Of a stretch of 50,204 bases of DNA, positions 9,169-17,593 are shown in pieces. The translations under genes were made by a program, and so were the position numbers. Position 1 is the first letter of the stretch; the number at the start of each line of letters is the position of its first letter. The DNA is taken from contig JAFWGE010000035.1 in the NCBI GenBank assembly GCA_017512485.1, positions 1 to 50,204 of the forward strand, given 5' to 3'. This DNA comes from Oscillospiraceae bacterium (GTDB lineage Bacteria; Bacillota; Clostridia; Oscillospirales; Oscillospiraceae). The notes beneath the pieces were generated by a model that saw only the letters and a program-made list of their open reading frames with translations, searched no databases and was not told where the DNA came from.

Positions 9169-10218
9169 TCAGCCCCGGACTCCGCTCTTTCCAAGCACAT
9201 TGCCCGCGGCGTCCGCGATTATCGTGTCTATTTCTATCTCAGAGCGCACTCTGAGCATACTGTACATCCTGGCCGCGTCGGCAAGTCTGTTCCAGACTTC
9301 TTCCATACCGGCTTTCCTGATAAGCTCCATGGCGGCGTCTGTGGTCACGCATCTGTACACTTTTTCCATAAGTTCAACAGGCGCTCCCATAAGGGCGAGA
9401 TGTGTAACTATCGCTTCCCGCCTCCCGTCGGCAGTATGACTGTGCGTCTGCATCACGCCCGCGGCGATCTTGGTCATCTTTCCCGGATGGCCGCTGATTA
9501 TCAGTTTTTTTACTCCCAACTCCCTGGCGGAGTCCAGCATAAAACCTATCTCGTTGCTCACCTGCACTATACAGATATCAGGGAACAGGGGACGTATTGC
9601 TGTCTCTCCCTGATTCCCGAAAGTGAACAGTATCTGTTCTTTCCCCTGTATCACCCGCATCCGGAGCTCGGCGTAAAGGGAATCCTTAAGGGCCTCCTCG
9701 CTCATGGGGCGGACCACCCCGCTGGTGCCCAGTATGGACAGGCCGCCTTTTATTCCCAGACGGGGGTTAAACGTTCTCGCTGCCGTCTTCTCACCCCCCG
9801 GAACGGACACCGTAACAACGGCGGCCCGCCCGGGGAACACGCTGTGTACCGCTTCGGAGATCATCTGCCGGGGGACAGGGTTTATAGCCGGTTCGCCCAC
9901 CGGCACCTTAAGGCCCTGCTCGGTGACCGTTCCCACACCTTCTCCCGCGGAAAAACGTATTTCGCCTTCACCTTCCAGCAGCTCCACCCGGGAAATGATC
10001 TCCATGCCGTTGGTGATATCCGGGTCGTCTCCGCTGAACTTGATGACCCCGCAGCTTCCGTCCTCATGGGGAACGATCTCCGGGGTATAGCTTCTGCCGT
10101 CCGGCAGTATGAGTTCCACCCGCTCCGGGCAGTGTCCGTCCCTGAGCCACAGGCAACATGCCAGGGACGCAGCTGCAGCGCAGCTGCCTGTTGTAAAGCC
10201 TTCCCTCAGTTTTTTCAT
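9169..10218 (-). CDS. cbiD: Cobalt-precorrin-5B C1-methyltransferase
   Basis: A 349-residue CbiD. LREGFTTGSCAAAAS at the start, GEPAINPVPRQMI, GTSGVVRPMSEEAL and ISGHPGKMTKIAAG are family signatures. CbiD methylates C1 in the anaerobic pathway and is unlike the other SAM methylases. Its presence with CbiG marks the oxygen-independent route. It starts 42 bases after cbiB. Confidence 0.95.
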   Translation of the reverse strand: MKKLREGFTTGSCAAAASLACCLWLRDGHCPERVELILPDGRSYTPEIVPHEDGSCGVIKFSGDDPDITNGMEIISRVELLEGEGEIRFSAGEGVGTVTEQGLKVPVGEPAINPVPRQMISEAVHSVFPGRAAVVTVSVPGGEKTAARTFNPRLGIKGGLSILGTSGVVRPMSEEALKDSLYAELRMRVIQGKEQILFTFGNQGETAIRPLFPDICIVQVSNEIGFMLDSARELGVKKLIISGHPGKMTKIAAGVMQTHSHTADGRREAIVTHLALMGAPVELMEKVYRCVTTDAAMELIRKAGMEEVWNRLADAARMYSMLRVRSEIEIDTIIADAAGNVLGKSGVRG

Positions 10219-10260
10219 GTCCTCACCGTGGTGTTCCTGAATTATTAGACATATACGTTG

Positions 10261-11214
10261 TCATATTAATACCGCGGCCAGTGCCAGCAGCGCCGCGGCG
10301 AGGCAGACGGTGGCGTACATCAGGCAGATCATGCTGCCTATATCCTGCCTGCATATCTCCCTGTCATCGTCACCTATCGTCGGTTTTTCTATCACGGTCC
10401 CGAAATACTCATGTGCGCCGCCCAGCATGATATGCATAGCCCCCGCAGCAGCGGCCTCGCTCCATGCGCAGTTCGGGCTGAGATGATTGGCGTGATCCCG
10501 GACCATGATGCGAAAAGCGTTCTTGAGATCAAGGGAGCATATCCCAGCGGAAATACACATCAGCACGCCGCATATCCTGGCCGGTATATAATTTAACATG
10601 TCGTCCAATTTCGCGCTGCTCCAGCCTATGTCCCTGTACTTTTCGTCCAGGTACCCCACCATCGAATCCAGGGTGCTGGCGGCTTTGAACCCCATTGCAA
10701 GCACAGGCCCCCCGATAAACATACAGAGCATGGGGGCTATGATCCCATCGGTGGTGTTCTCTGCCACTGTCTCGACGGTGGCTTTGAGTATCTCTGTTTC
10801 CGAAAGCCGGGCTGTATCCCTTCCGACTATGCGCCCCACCTGTACGCGTCCGTTTTCAAGGGAAACTTCAAGGGCTCTTTCAACTCCCCTGCCCTCTCTG
10901 GCGAGGCTTTTCGCAGACAGTGCGGTCCAGCATATGATGCTCATCCCCACCACATACGGCCACCGCCCCAGGAGCGACACAAGCCACAGCGCCGCGGCAG
11001 TAACACACATTGTTAAAAGCACCGTGGAAGAGGTGAGTATCAACGCCGACTTCCTGAGGTCACCGCCCTTTGCGCGAAGTTTTTTCTCGGCAAAAGAGAT
11101 GTATTTGCCTATCCAAATAACGGGATGGGGCCACCCTTCAGGATCTCCTATTACCAGATCCATCAGGAAGCCGATTATCAGCGCGACTGTGTTCCACTTG
11201 ATAAACTCTGTCAT
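10261..11214 (-). CDS. cbiB: Adenosylcobinamide-phosphate synthase
   Basis: A 317-residue integral membrane protein of the CbiB/CobD family, which attaches aminopropanol (phosphate) to adenosylcobyric acid. Signatures are DLVIGDPEGWPHPVIWIG near the N-terminus, ETVAENTTDGIIAP, and MVGYLDEKYRDIGWSSAKLDD. Several hydrophobic segments fit a membrane enzyme. The ATG overlaps the stop of the ABC ATPase gene (ATGA), so corrinoid uptake and assembly genes are translationally coupled. Confidence 0.94.
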   Translation of the reverse strand: MTEFIKWNTVALIIGFLMDLVIGDPEGWPHPVIWIGKYISFAEKKLRAKGGDLRKSALILTSSTVLLTMCVTAAALWLVSLLGRWPYVVGMSIICWTALSAKSLAREGRGVERALEVSLENGRVQVGRIVGRDTARLSETEILKATVETVAENTTDGIIAPMLCMFIGGPVLAMGFKAASTLDSMVGYLDEKYRDIGWSSAKLDDMLNYIPARICGVLMCISAGICSLDLKNAFRIMVRDHANHLSPNCAWSEAAAAGAMHIMLGGAHEYFGTVIEKPTIGDDDREICRQDIGSMICLMYATVCLAAALLALAAVLI

Positions 11215-12335
11215 CTTTCAATACTATCAGTCTCTCGGTGCAGTTTCCCCGCTGCCCGCGCAGCGTCGAGCACCTTTGCTATTCGTGAGTTTGTCTCTCC
11301 TATGTCCACTCCGGCGTCAATGACGTACCGACACTCCGACACCATCTTCAAGGCTTTGTCCAGTGCGCTCTCCGAGATGGGAAAGAACGGCCTCTCGCTT
11401 ATTACTTCACACGCGAGGGAGCGGGCCACGGAATAGTCCACGTCGTTAGTATAGAGTATCCCCGCGCAGAAAGGTATATTCTCCTTCTGGAGCTTGCGGT
11501 ACACCGGGATCCCGCGGCCCCCTGAGGATACGACCAGCACCTGGGGCTCTCCCTCCGGTCTCGGAAGCTCCACGCTGCCAAAGAGGGGATCGTAACATCC
11601 TTTCTCAAGTTCATAGAGTTCACTGATTGTCTGCTCATCAAACACGATATCCGGTGTCCCATAACGATATATCGTGTCTCCCTTAACGCAAAGGATCTTG
11701 TCCGATACTTTTTGCGCGAGGTCTATCTCGTGAAGGGACATAATGACCGTTATATCATTCTCCTTCGCCATGGAACGAAGAATACCCAGCAGTTCAAGCT
11801 TGTGCCTGATATCGAGGAATGACGTAGGCTCGTCCAGGATGATGAGTTCCGGTTCCTGACAAATTGCCCTGGCCAAGAGCACCCTCTGCCTCTGACCGTC
11901 GCTTATGGCGTTGAAATCCCTGTCTGCCAGCTCCAGTACGTGTACGTTCTCCATGGCGCTTTTAACTTTCTCATCGTCCTCCTCAGTGAGGAATCCCAAC
12001 CTGCCCGTATAGGGATATCTTCCTGTGGAAACTATGTCACGGCACGTAAGGAGTTCAGGTTTCATCCGCTCCGTAAGTACCACTGACATTTTGGTGGCCA
12101 GAGTCCTGTAGTGCAGGGACGCAAGGTCCTGCCCGTCTATATAAACCGTACCGGCAATGGTCTGGAGCTGCTTTGTGATAGATTTGAGTATCGTTGATTT
12201 TCCGGAACCGTTAGGGCCGATGAGGGTCACTATCTCCCCTTTTTCCACATCCACCGTGATGTCCCTTATGAGGACGTTCCCGGAATAACCCACGCACATC
12301 CCGCGCGTCTGAAAATAGTATTCCGCCATCCTCAT
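11211..12335 (-). CDS. ABC transporter ATPase (BtuD/FepC type) with an extra C-terminal domain
   Basis: A 374-residue ATPase. Walker A GPNGSGKS is at 40-47; the signature is ISDGQRQR rather than LSGGQ, followed by Walker B LIILDEPTSFLD. It should energise the permease encoded just upstream for import of a corrinoid or chelated metal. Residues from about 262 to 374 form an extension beyond the usual 250-260-residue BtuD/FepC length (VLVVSSGGRGIPVYRKL, GILYTNDVDYSVARS, VIDAGVDIGETN). Its function is not known to me; it resembles a small alpha/beta ligand- or nucleotide-binding fold. ATGA overlaps link it to both neighbours. Confidence 0.88.
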   Translation of the reverse strand: MRMAEYYFQTRGMCVGYSGNVLIRDITVDVEKGEIVTLIGPNGSGKSTILKSITKQLQTIAGTVYIDGQDLASLHYRTLATKMSVVLTERMKPELLTCRDIVSTGRYPYTGRLGFLTEEDDEKVKSAMENVHVLELADRDFNAISDGQRQRVLLARAICQEPELIILDEPTSFLDIRHKLELLGILRSMAKENDITVIMSLHEIDLAQKVSDKILCVKGDTIYRYGTPDIVFDEQTISELYELEKGCYDPLFGSVELPRPEGEPQVLVVSSGGRGIPVYRKLQKENIPFCAGILYTNDVDYSVARSLACEVISERPFFPISESALDKALKMVSECRYVIDAGVDIGETNSRIAKVLDAARAAGKLHRETDSIER

Positions 12336-13387
12336 TTCTCCTTATGCCGCTTTATCATCATGGTGATGACGACCGGGGCCCCAAACACGGCTGTCACGGT
12401 TGAGATGTTAAGCTCCGTGGGTGCAAACAGGGTCCTTGCCAGAAGGTCGCAGACCATACAAAACACAGCCCCCCCAAGGAAAGAAGCCGGTATCACAACG
12501 ATCGGCTTCGAAGTGTTGAGACACCTCTTTATAAGATGGGGAACCGCGATGCCCACGAATGAGATGGGGCCGGCAAAAGCCGTTACGCAGGCCGACAGCA
12601 CGCTGGAGAGTATTATAAGGGCCACCCGGAACAGCTTTACGTTGATCCCCATGCTCTGGGCGTAATTTTCTCCCAGCTGGTACGCCCCGATGGGCTTTGA
12701 CATAAAAAACACCGCGACAGACGCCGCTCCGATTATTCCCAGAGCCACCCATACGTTCTCCCAGCTCATGCCGGAAAAGCTTCCCAGCGACCAGCCCCTG
12801 AGGTTAACTATATCCGAATCGTCAGCGAATGTCACTATGAAATCCGTTACGGCTGAACAGATGTAACCGACCATGATACCCGCTACAAGGAGCGTGGACA
12901 TCTGCCGGAGCCTGCGGGAAATAAGCAGAATAAAGCCCGTGGAAAGCAGGGACCCTATGAACGCCGCAATGATCAGTGTCGCGGAAGATACGGTATTGAA
13001 AACCTTCAGAAAATATATCATTGTAAGTGCGACCACCATTTTTGCCCCGGATGATATACCCAGGACAAAAGGCCCCGCTATAGGGTTCGCAAAGAAAGTC
13101 TGGAGGAGGAAACCTGCCAGTGACAGGCCGTCGCCCAGAATAGCCGCCATCAGTATCCTGGGAAGCCTTATCTTCCATATTATGCCAGCCTGGGTCACGC
13201 CCTCCGCCTGGGCTTTTCCCGCGAATATTATACGCAGGATCTCTTTTACCGGTATCGGTACGCTGCCTATATTGATATTGAGTACCGTTATTACACAGAA
13301 TGCGGCAATAAGCACTATGAAAACAAGTTCGTACCTGAGTCGTCGGCGAAACGTCTGCCCGAAAAATCCGTCTTCCCTGCCCTTCAT
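12332..13387 (-). CDS. FecCD-family ABC transporter permease (B12/siderophore type)
   Basis: A 351-residue multi-spanning permease of the BtuC/FecCD family. It has a long hydrophobic N-terminal segment, then KIRLPRILMAAILGDGLSLAGFLLQTFF, the typical R-L-P-R motif and first transmembrane region. GWSLGSFSGMSWENV and FVGIAVPHLIKR are also family features. With the lipoprotein and ATPase it forms a binding-protein-dependent importer. Its position behind the cobalamin riboswitch and before cbiB makes a corrinoid, cobinamide or cobalt complex the likely cargo. RBS AGGGGG precedes the ATG. Confidence 0.92.
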   Translation of the reverse strand: MKGREDGFFGQTFRRRLRYELVFIVLIAAFCVITVLNINIGSVPIPVKEILRIIFAGKAQAEGVTQAGIIWKIRLPRILMAAILGDGLSLAGFLLQTFFANPIAGPFVLGISSGAKMVVALTMIYFLKVFNTVSSATLIIAAFIGSLLSTGFILLISRRLRQMSTLLVAGIMVGYICSAVTDFIVTFADDSDIVNLRGWSLGSFSGMSWENVWVALGIIGAASVAVFFMSKPIGAYQLGENYAQSMGINVKLFRVALIILSSVLSACVTAFAGPISFVGIAVPHLIKRCLNTSKPIVVIPASFLGGAVFCMVCDLLARTLFAPTELNISTVTAVFGAPVVITMMIKRHKEK

Positions 13388-13415
13388 ACCGGACCCCCTC
13401 TCGTCTTGTGCGCAA

Positions 13416-14693
13416 TCAGTTTATCTTGTAAATAAACGTCATGCCCTCCGTATCACCTGTGAGCATGCGGTGAATGTCAGTTATAAAGTTCCCGACTATA
13501 TCTGTGGCCTGGTACAGCTGTTTTCCCGTACACCAGACGTTCCCTTCCTTTACCGCTTTGAAGTCCGCGAAAAGCTGGCTCTTGCTCATGAGGTCGTCCA
13601 TACTGTTCAGGGGATTGTCGATGGCCGAGTTATATATAAGATAATCCGCGTTCACCGCTGTGGCGTAAAAGTCCTCCATGGTTATCGTCAACGAGGATCT
13701 GGCGCTGTCTTCTTCTGTCAGATCTTCGAAGATGTATTTCCCTCCGGCCAGTTCGATCATCTTCGGCACGTAATCGGTGGAACTGCGCACGTTGACTTTT
13801 CCGCTCGTGCTCACAGAAAAGAAAGCCACCGTCTTACCGCTGTTCTCCTGCCCTGCCAGCTCCTCAATCTGAGCCGCCTGCGACCTGAAAAACTGTTCGG
13901 CCTGCTCCTCTTTGTCCACCATGGCGCCGTACAGCTTTATCCACTCCGTCCTGCCCAGGGGATGGGATTCGTAACTGGAACGGTCAATGAAAACCGGTAT
14001 CCCTATATCCTCTATCATCTCCTGTACCTTAGGGGTATGAAGTATCATGGTGGATTCTATTGCGAGGTCGCAGCCGTACTCCAAAAGAGCCTCATAGTCC
14101 GGTTCGCTGTACTTGCCGACAAAAACCATCTTACCTGCATTTATCGCCGCCGCGGCGTTCTCGACGTACCATCCCTCAGCCTTCGTACCGACCAGCCCGA
14201 TAACGTCCAGAGCGTCCAGACTGTCAAAGAGGGCCATGGCGGAAGTCGCCGCCAGGTATATCATTTTGAGAGGCTGCTTAATGATCCTTACAGACCCATC
14301 CAGCCCGGACGGCACCTGGGCTCCCTGGGGCACCACAAGGTACCGGCTGCCGTCGCCGGTACTGATCAGCTTATACCCGCCCTGGTAATAATCCACGGTA
14401 AACTGTTCGGCATATTCTGTCTCCATCGTCCGCTCCGGAGAGAGAGAAGACCACTCCGGGGCTTCCGATACGGGCTCCTGAGCGGGTTCGGCCTGCGGAG
14501 GTTCGCTCTGTGGAGTTTCGTTTCGGGGCTGTTCACTTTGGCTCGGTTCGGCCTGCGGCTGCCCGCTTTGTGATTGTTCACTCTGAGACTGATCCCCCTG
14601 AGCGCCGCCGTTCCCGGGATCACCTGCCGAACATGCAGCCAGCGACAGTAATAACGCCGCGGCCAGAAGAACTGACATTATTTTTTTTATCAT
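13416..14693 (-). CDS. ABC transporter substrate-binding lipoprotein (BtuF/FepB type)
   Basis: A 425-residue lipoprotein. The start is ATG at 14691-14693, with AGGGGA upstream; the longer reading begins before this RBS. The signal peptide ends in the lipobox LAAC, Cys21. Residues about 31-85 are a low-complexity linker rich in Ser, Gln, Glu and Pro, likely holding the domain off the membrane. The rest is a cluster A-III (Fe3+/B12) periplasmic-binding-protein fold (ALDVIGLVGTK, EPDYEALLEYGCDLAI). First gene of the riboswitch-controlled operon. The ligand, inferred from context, is a corrinoid. Confidence 0.88.
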   Translation of the reverse strand: MIKKIMSVLLAAALLLSLAACSAGDPGNGGAQGDQSQSEQSQSGQPQAEPSQSEQPRNETPQSEPPQAEPAQEPVSEAPEWSSLSPERTMETEYAEQFTVDYYQGGYKLISTGDGSRYLVVPQGAQVPSGLDGSVRIIKQPLKMIYLAATSAMALFDSLDALDVIGLVGTKAEGWYVENAAAAINAGKMVFVGKYSEPDYEALLEYGCDLAIESTMILHTPKVQEMIEDIGIPVFIDRSSYESHPLGRTEWIKLYGAMVDKEEQAEQFFRSQAAQIEELAGQENSGKTVAFFSVSTSGKVNVRSSTDYVPKMIELAGGKYIFEDLTEEDSARSSLTITMEDFYATAVNADYLIYNSAIDNPLNSMDDLMSKSQLFADFKAVKEGNVWCTGKQLYQATDIVGNFITDIHRMLTGDTEGMTFIYKIN

Positions 14694-14843
14694 ATGACTA
14701 TCCCCTATTATGCGCATATATATGGCGAAGAGAACATTTCCGCCTTATATAGATGACAGTGCCCGCCTGCCGCACGAATCGACGGCCGCACCACATCATG
14801 TACTATAAACTTCACTGTCGCTGTCTTGCCGGAGCCTTTCCAA

Positions 14844-14871
14844 AAGGCGGTCCGAGTACTCGGACCGCCTT
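14844..14871 (-). terminator. Near-perfect GC-rich hairpin upstream of the binding-protein gene
   Basis: AAGGCGGTCCGAG / CTCGGACCGCCTT, a 13-bp arm on each side of TA. On the minus strand it is followed by TT, giving a TTTT end. It lies about 150 bases before the binding-protein start and is a second terminator candidate in the leader. Confidence 0.5.
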
Positions 14872-14906
14872 CTGCATATGGTCAGGTCAGAAGGACCTTT
14901 TGGTCT

Positions 14907-14963
14907 GTTCCCCGTTTCGCAGGGTCCCTCTGGGAAATAGTGCGTCACGGTGCTATGGGAACC
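14907..14963 (-). promoter_or_regulatory. Unassigned structured leader segment
   Basis: GTTCCC (14958-14963) can pair with GGGAAC (14907-14912). The pair encloses small hairpins: ATAG/CTAT, TCCC-AGA-GGGA and CCC/GGG around TGCGAAAC. A GACC-AAAA-GGTC hairpin follows. It lies between the B12 riboswitch terminator and the second hairpin at 14844-14871. No riboswitch family was recognised. Confidence 0.3.
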
Positions 14964-14982
14964 AAACGCGGCCCAATGCCAT

Positions 14983-15017
14983 AAAAAAATGCTTTTTACT
15001 GTTTGAGCAAAAAGCAT
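14983..15017 (-). terminator. Riboswitch-associated intrinsic terminator
   Basis: On the minus strand, ATGCTTTTT (15009-15017) pairs with AAAAAGCAT (14989-14997) across an 11-base loop, and a seven-T run follows at once. It sits about 60 bases after the cobalamin aptamer. A TGGGAT/ATCCCA hairpin lies between them and could take part in switching. Confidence 0.65.
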
Positions 15018-15077
15018 ACCATAAAACTGCAATTCGGTACGGCTCAAAACTCGCAGCCTGGGATACCGGATCCCAGT

Positions 15078-15265
15078 ACCAACGACCGGCAGGCTTCCTG
15101 ACTTAAGGCTCATCGCATGCCGCGGCCTTCCCGGCCATAGGCCAGTGGCTGTTTAAAACTATCGCGGCAAGCTCCTCAATTACAGTGACGAGTTCGCACA
15201 GGACTTGCACCTGTTTTCCTATTATCCGCAGTCCCTTATACGGGACCGCGGCACCGGACGCTTTC
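15078..15265 (-). promoter_or_regulatory. Cobalamin (B12) riboswitch
   Basis: Minus-strand leader RNA with the conserved B12 box AAGTCAGGAAGCCTGCC at about 15089-15105. Upstream are the core elements AATAGGAAAACAGGTGCAAGTCCTG, CTCGTCACTGTAA and AGCCACTGG followed by a GGGAAGGCCG stretch. Binding of a cobalamin should shut off the downstream importer/cbi operon, probably through the terminator at 14983-15017. Confidence 0.92.
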
Positions 15266-15319
15266 AGTATTGAATTGTCGGTTCGGTCGGATGGGTGTTT
15301 CTGTTTTATATTCCAAGTG

Positions 15320-15348
15320 ATTATATATTATTCCTTGGGTAAATGCAA
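15320..15348 (-). promoter_or_regulatory. Promoter of the cobalamin operon
   Basis: Minus strand TTGCAT (15343-15348), 17-base spacer, TATAAT (15320-15325). It predicts a transcript start near 15313 and a leader of about 620 bases before the first gene. Confidence 0.65.
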
Positions 15349-15367
15349 TATAACAATAACAAACCCA

Positions 15368-15396
15368 TTGTACATTTTGCTCCCAACTGCTAAAAT
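15368..15396 (+). promoter_or_regulatory. Promoter of the U32 peptidase gene
   Basis: TTGTAC (15368-15373), 17-base spacer, TAAAAT (15391-15396), giving a short leader before the ATG at 15459. It lies back to back with the cobalamin-operon promoter. Confidence 0.5.
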
Positions 15397-15458
15397 CATA
15401 TGCATATAATATACAAAAACAGATCGAAGGACCGGCGTCGTCCGGGAAAGGTAATACC

Positions 15459-17507
15459 ATGTCAATAAACACCGTTGAAATACTTGCTCCGGCAGGCGGG
15501 CCGCAGCAGCTTGCCGCCGCTGTCAGGTGCGGCGCCGACGCCGTGTATCTGGGCACCGGCAGTTTCAACGCGCGCAGGAATGCGGAAAACTTTGGTTCCG
15601 AAAACAGTCTGGAAGACGCCGTGGCATACTGCCATTCCAGGGGGGTCAGGGTCCACGTCACGGTAAACACTCTTCTGACAGACAGGGAACTGCCTGATTT
15701 TGAGAAGGAAATAGAAAAGATCGCTTCCTCCGGAGTGGATGCGGTGATCGTCCAGGACCTGGCCGCGGCGCATATTATAAGGGAATGCTGCCCCTCTTTG
15801 GAGATGCACGCCTCCACTCAGATGGCCGTGCACAACGCCGCGGGATGCTCGGTCCTGGAAAAGCTCGGTTTCCGCAGGGTGATCCTCGCCAGGGAACTCA
15901 CCCTTGAAGAGATACGGGAAGTATGCAGAAACACGTCCCTCCAGGTCGAAGTATTCGTGCATGGGGCCCTGTGCGTAGGTGCCAGCGGTCTGTGCCTGTT
16001 GTCCTCGATAATCGGCGGGCGGAGCGGGAACAGGGGCCTGTGCGCACAGCCGTGCAGGCTGGACTTCGCCTGCGGCCGGACCCATAACGCCCTGTCCTTA
16101 AAAGACATGTCTCACATTGAGGCCCTGCCGGAACTCATAGCGGCAGGGGTAAAATCGGTAAAGATCGAAGGCAGAATGAAACGCCCCGAGTATGTAGCTG
16201 CCGCTGTCACCGCCTGTCGGAAAGTGCTTGATGGGAAAGAGCCGGACCTTCAGTCCCTCAAAGCTGTTTTTTCCAGAAGCGGTTTTACAGACGGATACCT
16301 GAGGGGCAGGCGCGACGCCTCGATGTTTGGCAGCCGCACCAAAGAGGACGTGGAGGCCGCGCAGCCCATACTGAAACAGCTCTCCGGCCTGTATAAGGAT
16401 GAACTGCGCAGTCAGAACGTCGATATGACCCTGGATGTCTCCCGGGGACGCCCGGTCCTGCTTACAGTCAGTGACGGGAATCATAGCATCCGCGTGACGG
16501 GCCCCATGAGTGAAGCATCCGTCAACGTTGATATGGACCCCGAAACCGCCAGAAAGAGCCTTGAGCGCATGGGAGGCACTCAGTACAGGCTGAGGGACCT
16601 CACGACCCATATTGAACGTGGCTCTACCGTCCGGCTTTCAGAGCTCAACCGCATGCGCAGGGAGGCGCTTGACCGGCTTGACACGGCCAGAAGCGTTCCT
16701 TTGCCGGCTCCGTTCACACCGTCAGCTGTGGTGGTATCCCCCCACGAGGCCGCCCCCGACCCCATGGTGAGGCTCCGTTTTGAGCATCCGGGCCAGCTGT
16801 TTGACGTCCCATGGGAAGCTCAGATAGTTCCGCCCCACCGTGCCATCCTCGCGGAACCGGAACTCGTCCGGCGCTTCGGCAGCCGCCTCACAGCGGAACT
16901 TCCGGCAATTTGTTTTCCCCTGGGAGAAGCCGGTCTGGCCAGGGATCTCGCGGCGCTTTCGGACCTGGGTATAACGGACGTGTACGCCGACACTCTGGGA
17001 ACGGCAGGGGCGGCCTTAAAAGCGGGGATGAAAGTACACGGCGGCGTCGGCCTCAACATACTCAATGGCATAAGCGCCGAAGAGCTTGCAGCTTTGAAGC
17101 TGACGGATTTTACCGTCTCACCCGAGATCTCCATGGAACAGCTGAAGGATCTGGGCGGCTTCCTCCCCAGGGCTTTGGTGGCATACGGTTACCTTCCCCT
17201 CATGAAATTTCGGGCCTGCCCCGGTTCCCATCTGGGAGGGTGTTCAAAATGCGGCGGATCTTTTGAGCTAAAAGACAGGAAGGGAGAGACTTTCCGCGTG
17301 CTCTGCCGCTCGAAGGCCTACAGCGAACTTTTGAACTGCGTCCCCCTGTACGTCAACCGCGGGACGATTCCTGGCGCTGATATCCATACGCTCTGGTTTA
17401 CCGTTGAAACTCCGGGGCAGTGCCGGCATATCACCGGGCTTTTCATGAATGGGGAGGACGCTGATTTCCGGCGTACGAGGGGGCTGTATTTCAGGAAGCT
17501 GCTGTGA
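15459..17507 (+). CDS. U32-family peptidase / RlhA-type protein with DUF3656 region
   Basis: A 682-residue member of the U32 collagenase-like family. The N-terminal half has ILAPAGGPQQLAAAVRCGADAVY and EVFVHGALCVGASGLC, then the cysteine-rich SGNRGLCAQPCR. KSVKIEGRMKRPEYVAA is another family hallmark. The C-terminal half matches the DUF3656-bearing long form. In E. coli the long form RlhA (YdcP) is needed for 23S rRNA C2501 hydroxylation; true peptidase activity is doubtful for many members. RBS GGAAAGG lies upstream. It is transcribed alone and ends at a bidirectional terminator. Confidence 0.85.
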   Translation: MSINTVEILAPAGGPQQLAAAVRCGADAVYLGTGSFNARRNAENFGSENSLEDAVAYCHSRGVRVHVTVNTLLTDRELPDFEKEIEKIASSGVDAVIVQDLAAAHIIRECCPSLEMHASTQMAVHNAAGCSVLEKLGFRRVILARELTLEEIREVCRNTSLQVEVFVHGALCVGASGLCLLSSIIGGRSGNRGLCAQPCRLDFACGRTHNALSLKDMSHIEALPELIAAGVKSVKIEGRMKRPEYVAAAVTACRKVLDGKEPDLQSLKAVFSRSGFTDGYLRGRRDASMFGSRTKEDVEAAQPILKQLSGLYKDELRSQNVDMTLDVSRGRPVLLTVSDGNHSIRVTGPMSEASVNVDMDPETARKSLERMGGTQYRLRDLTTHIERGSTVRLSELNRMRREALDRLDTARSVPLPAPFTPSAVVVSPHEAAPDPMVRLRFEHPGQLFDVPWEAQIVPPHRAILAEPELVRRFGSRLTAELPAICFPLGEAGLARDLAALSDLGITDVYADTLGTAGAALKAGMKVHGGVGLNILNGISAEELAALKLTDFTVSPEISMEQLKDLGGFLPRALVAYGYLPLMKFRACPGSHLGGCSKCGGSFELKDRKGETFRVLCRSKAYSELLNCVPLYVNRGTIPGADIHTLWFTVETPGQCRHITGLFMNGEDADFRRTRGLYFRKLL

Positions 17508-17527
17508 CGCGTAAGGCGCGTGCTGAC

Positions 17528-17578
17528 AATAAAACGACCTCTGCGAAGCATATTTAATCTCGCAGAGGTCGTTTTATT
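17528..17578. terminator. Bidirectional intrinsic terminator
   Basis: A 19-bp perfect stem (17528-17546 with 17560-17578) around a 13-base loop. AATAAAA and TTTTATT at the ends give a T run on both strands. It serves the convergent U32 and CPBP genes. Confidence 0.85.
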
Positions 17579-17593
17579 CTCCATACGGTGCCG

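Noticed and set aside
12873..14573. A 566-codon open frame on the plus strand
   Set aside because: It runs antisense to the permease and binding-protein genes, both of which have clear family motifs. It has no RBS and no recognisable domain.
14878..14900. GGTCAGGTCAGAAGGACC on the plus strand, recalling the SRP RNA core
   Set aside because: The defining GGAAGGAAGCAGCC part is missing. The bases are better explained as part of the minus-strand leader hairpins.
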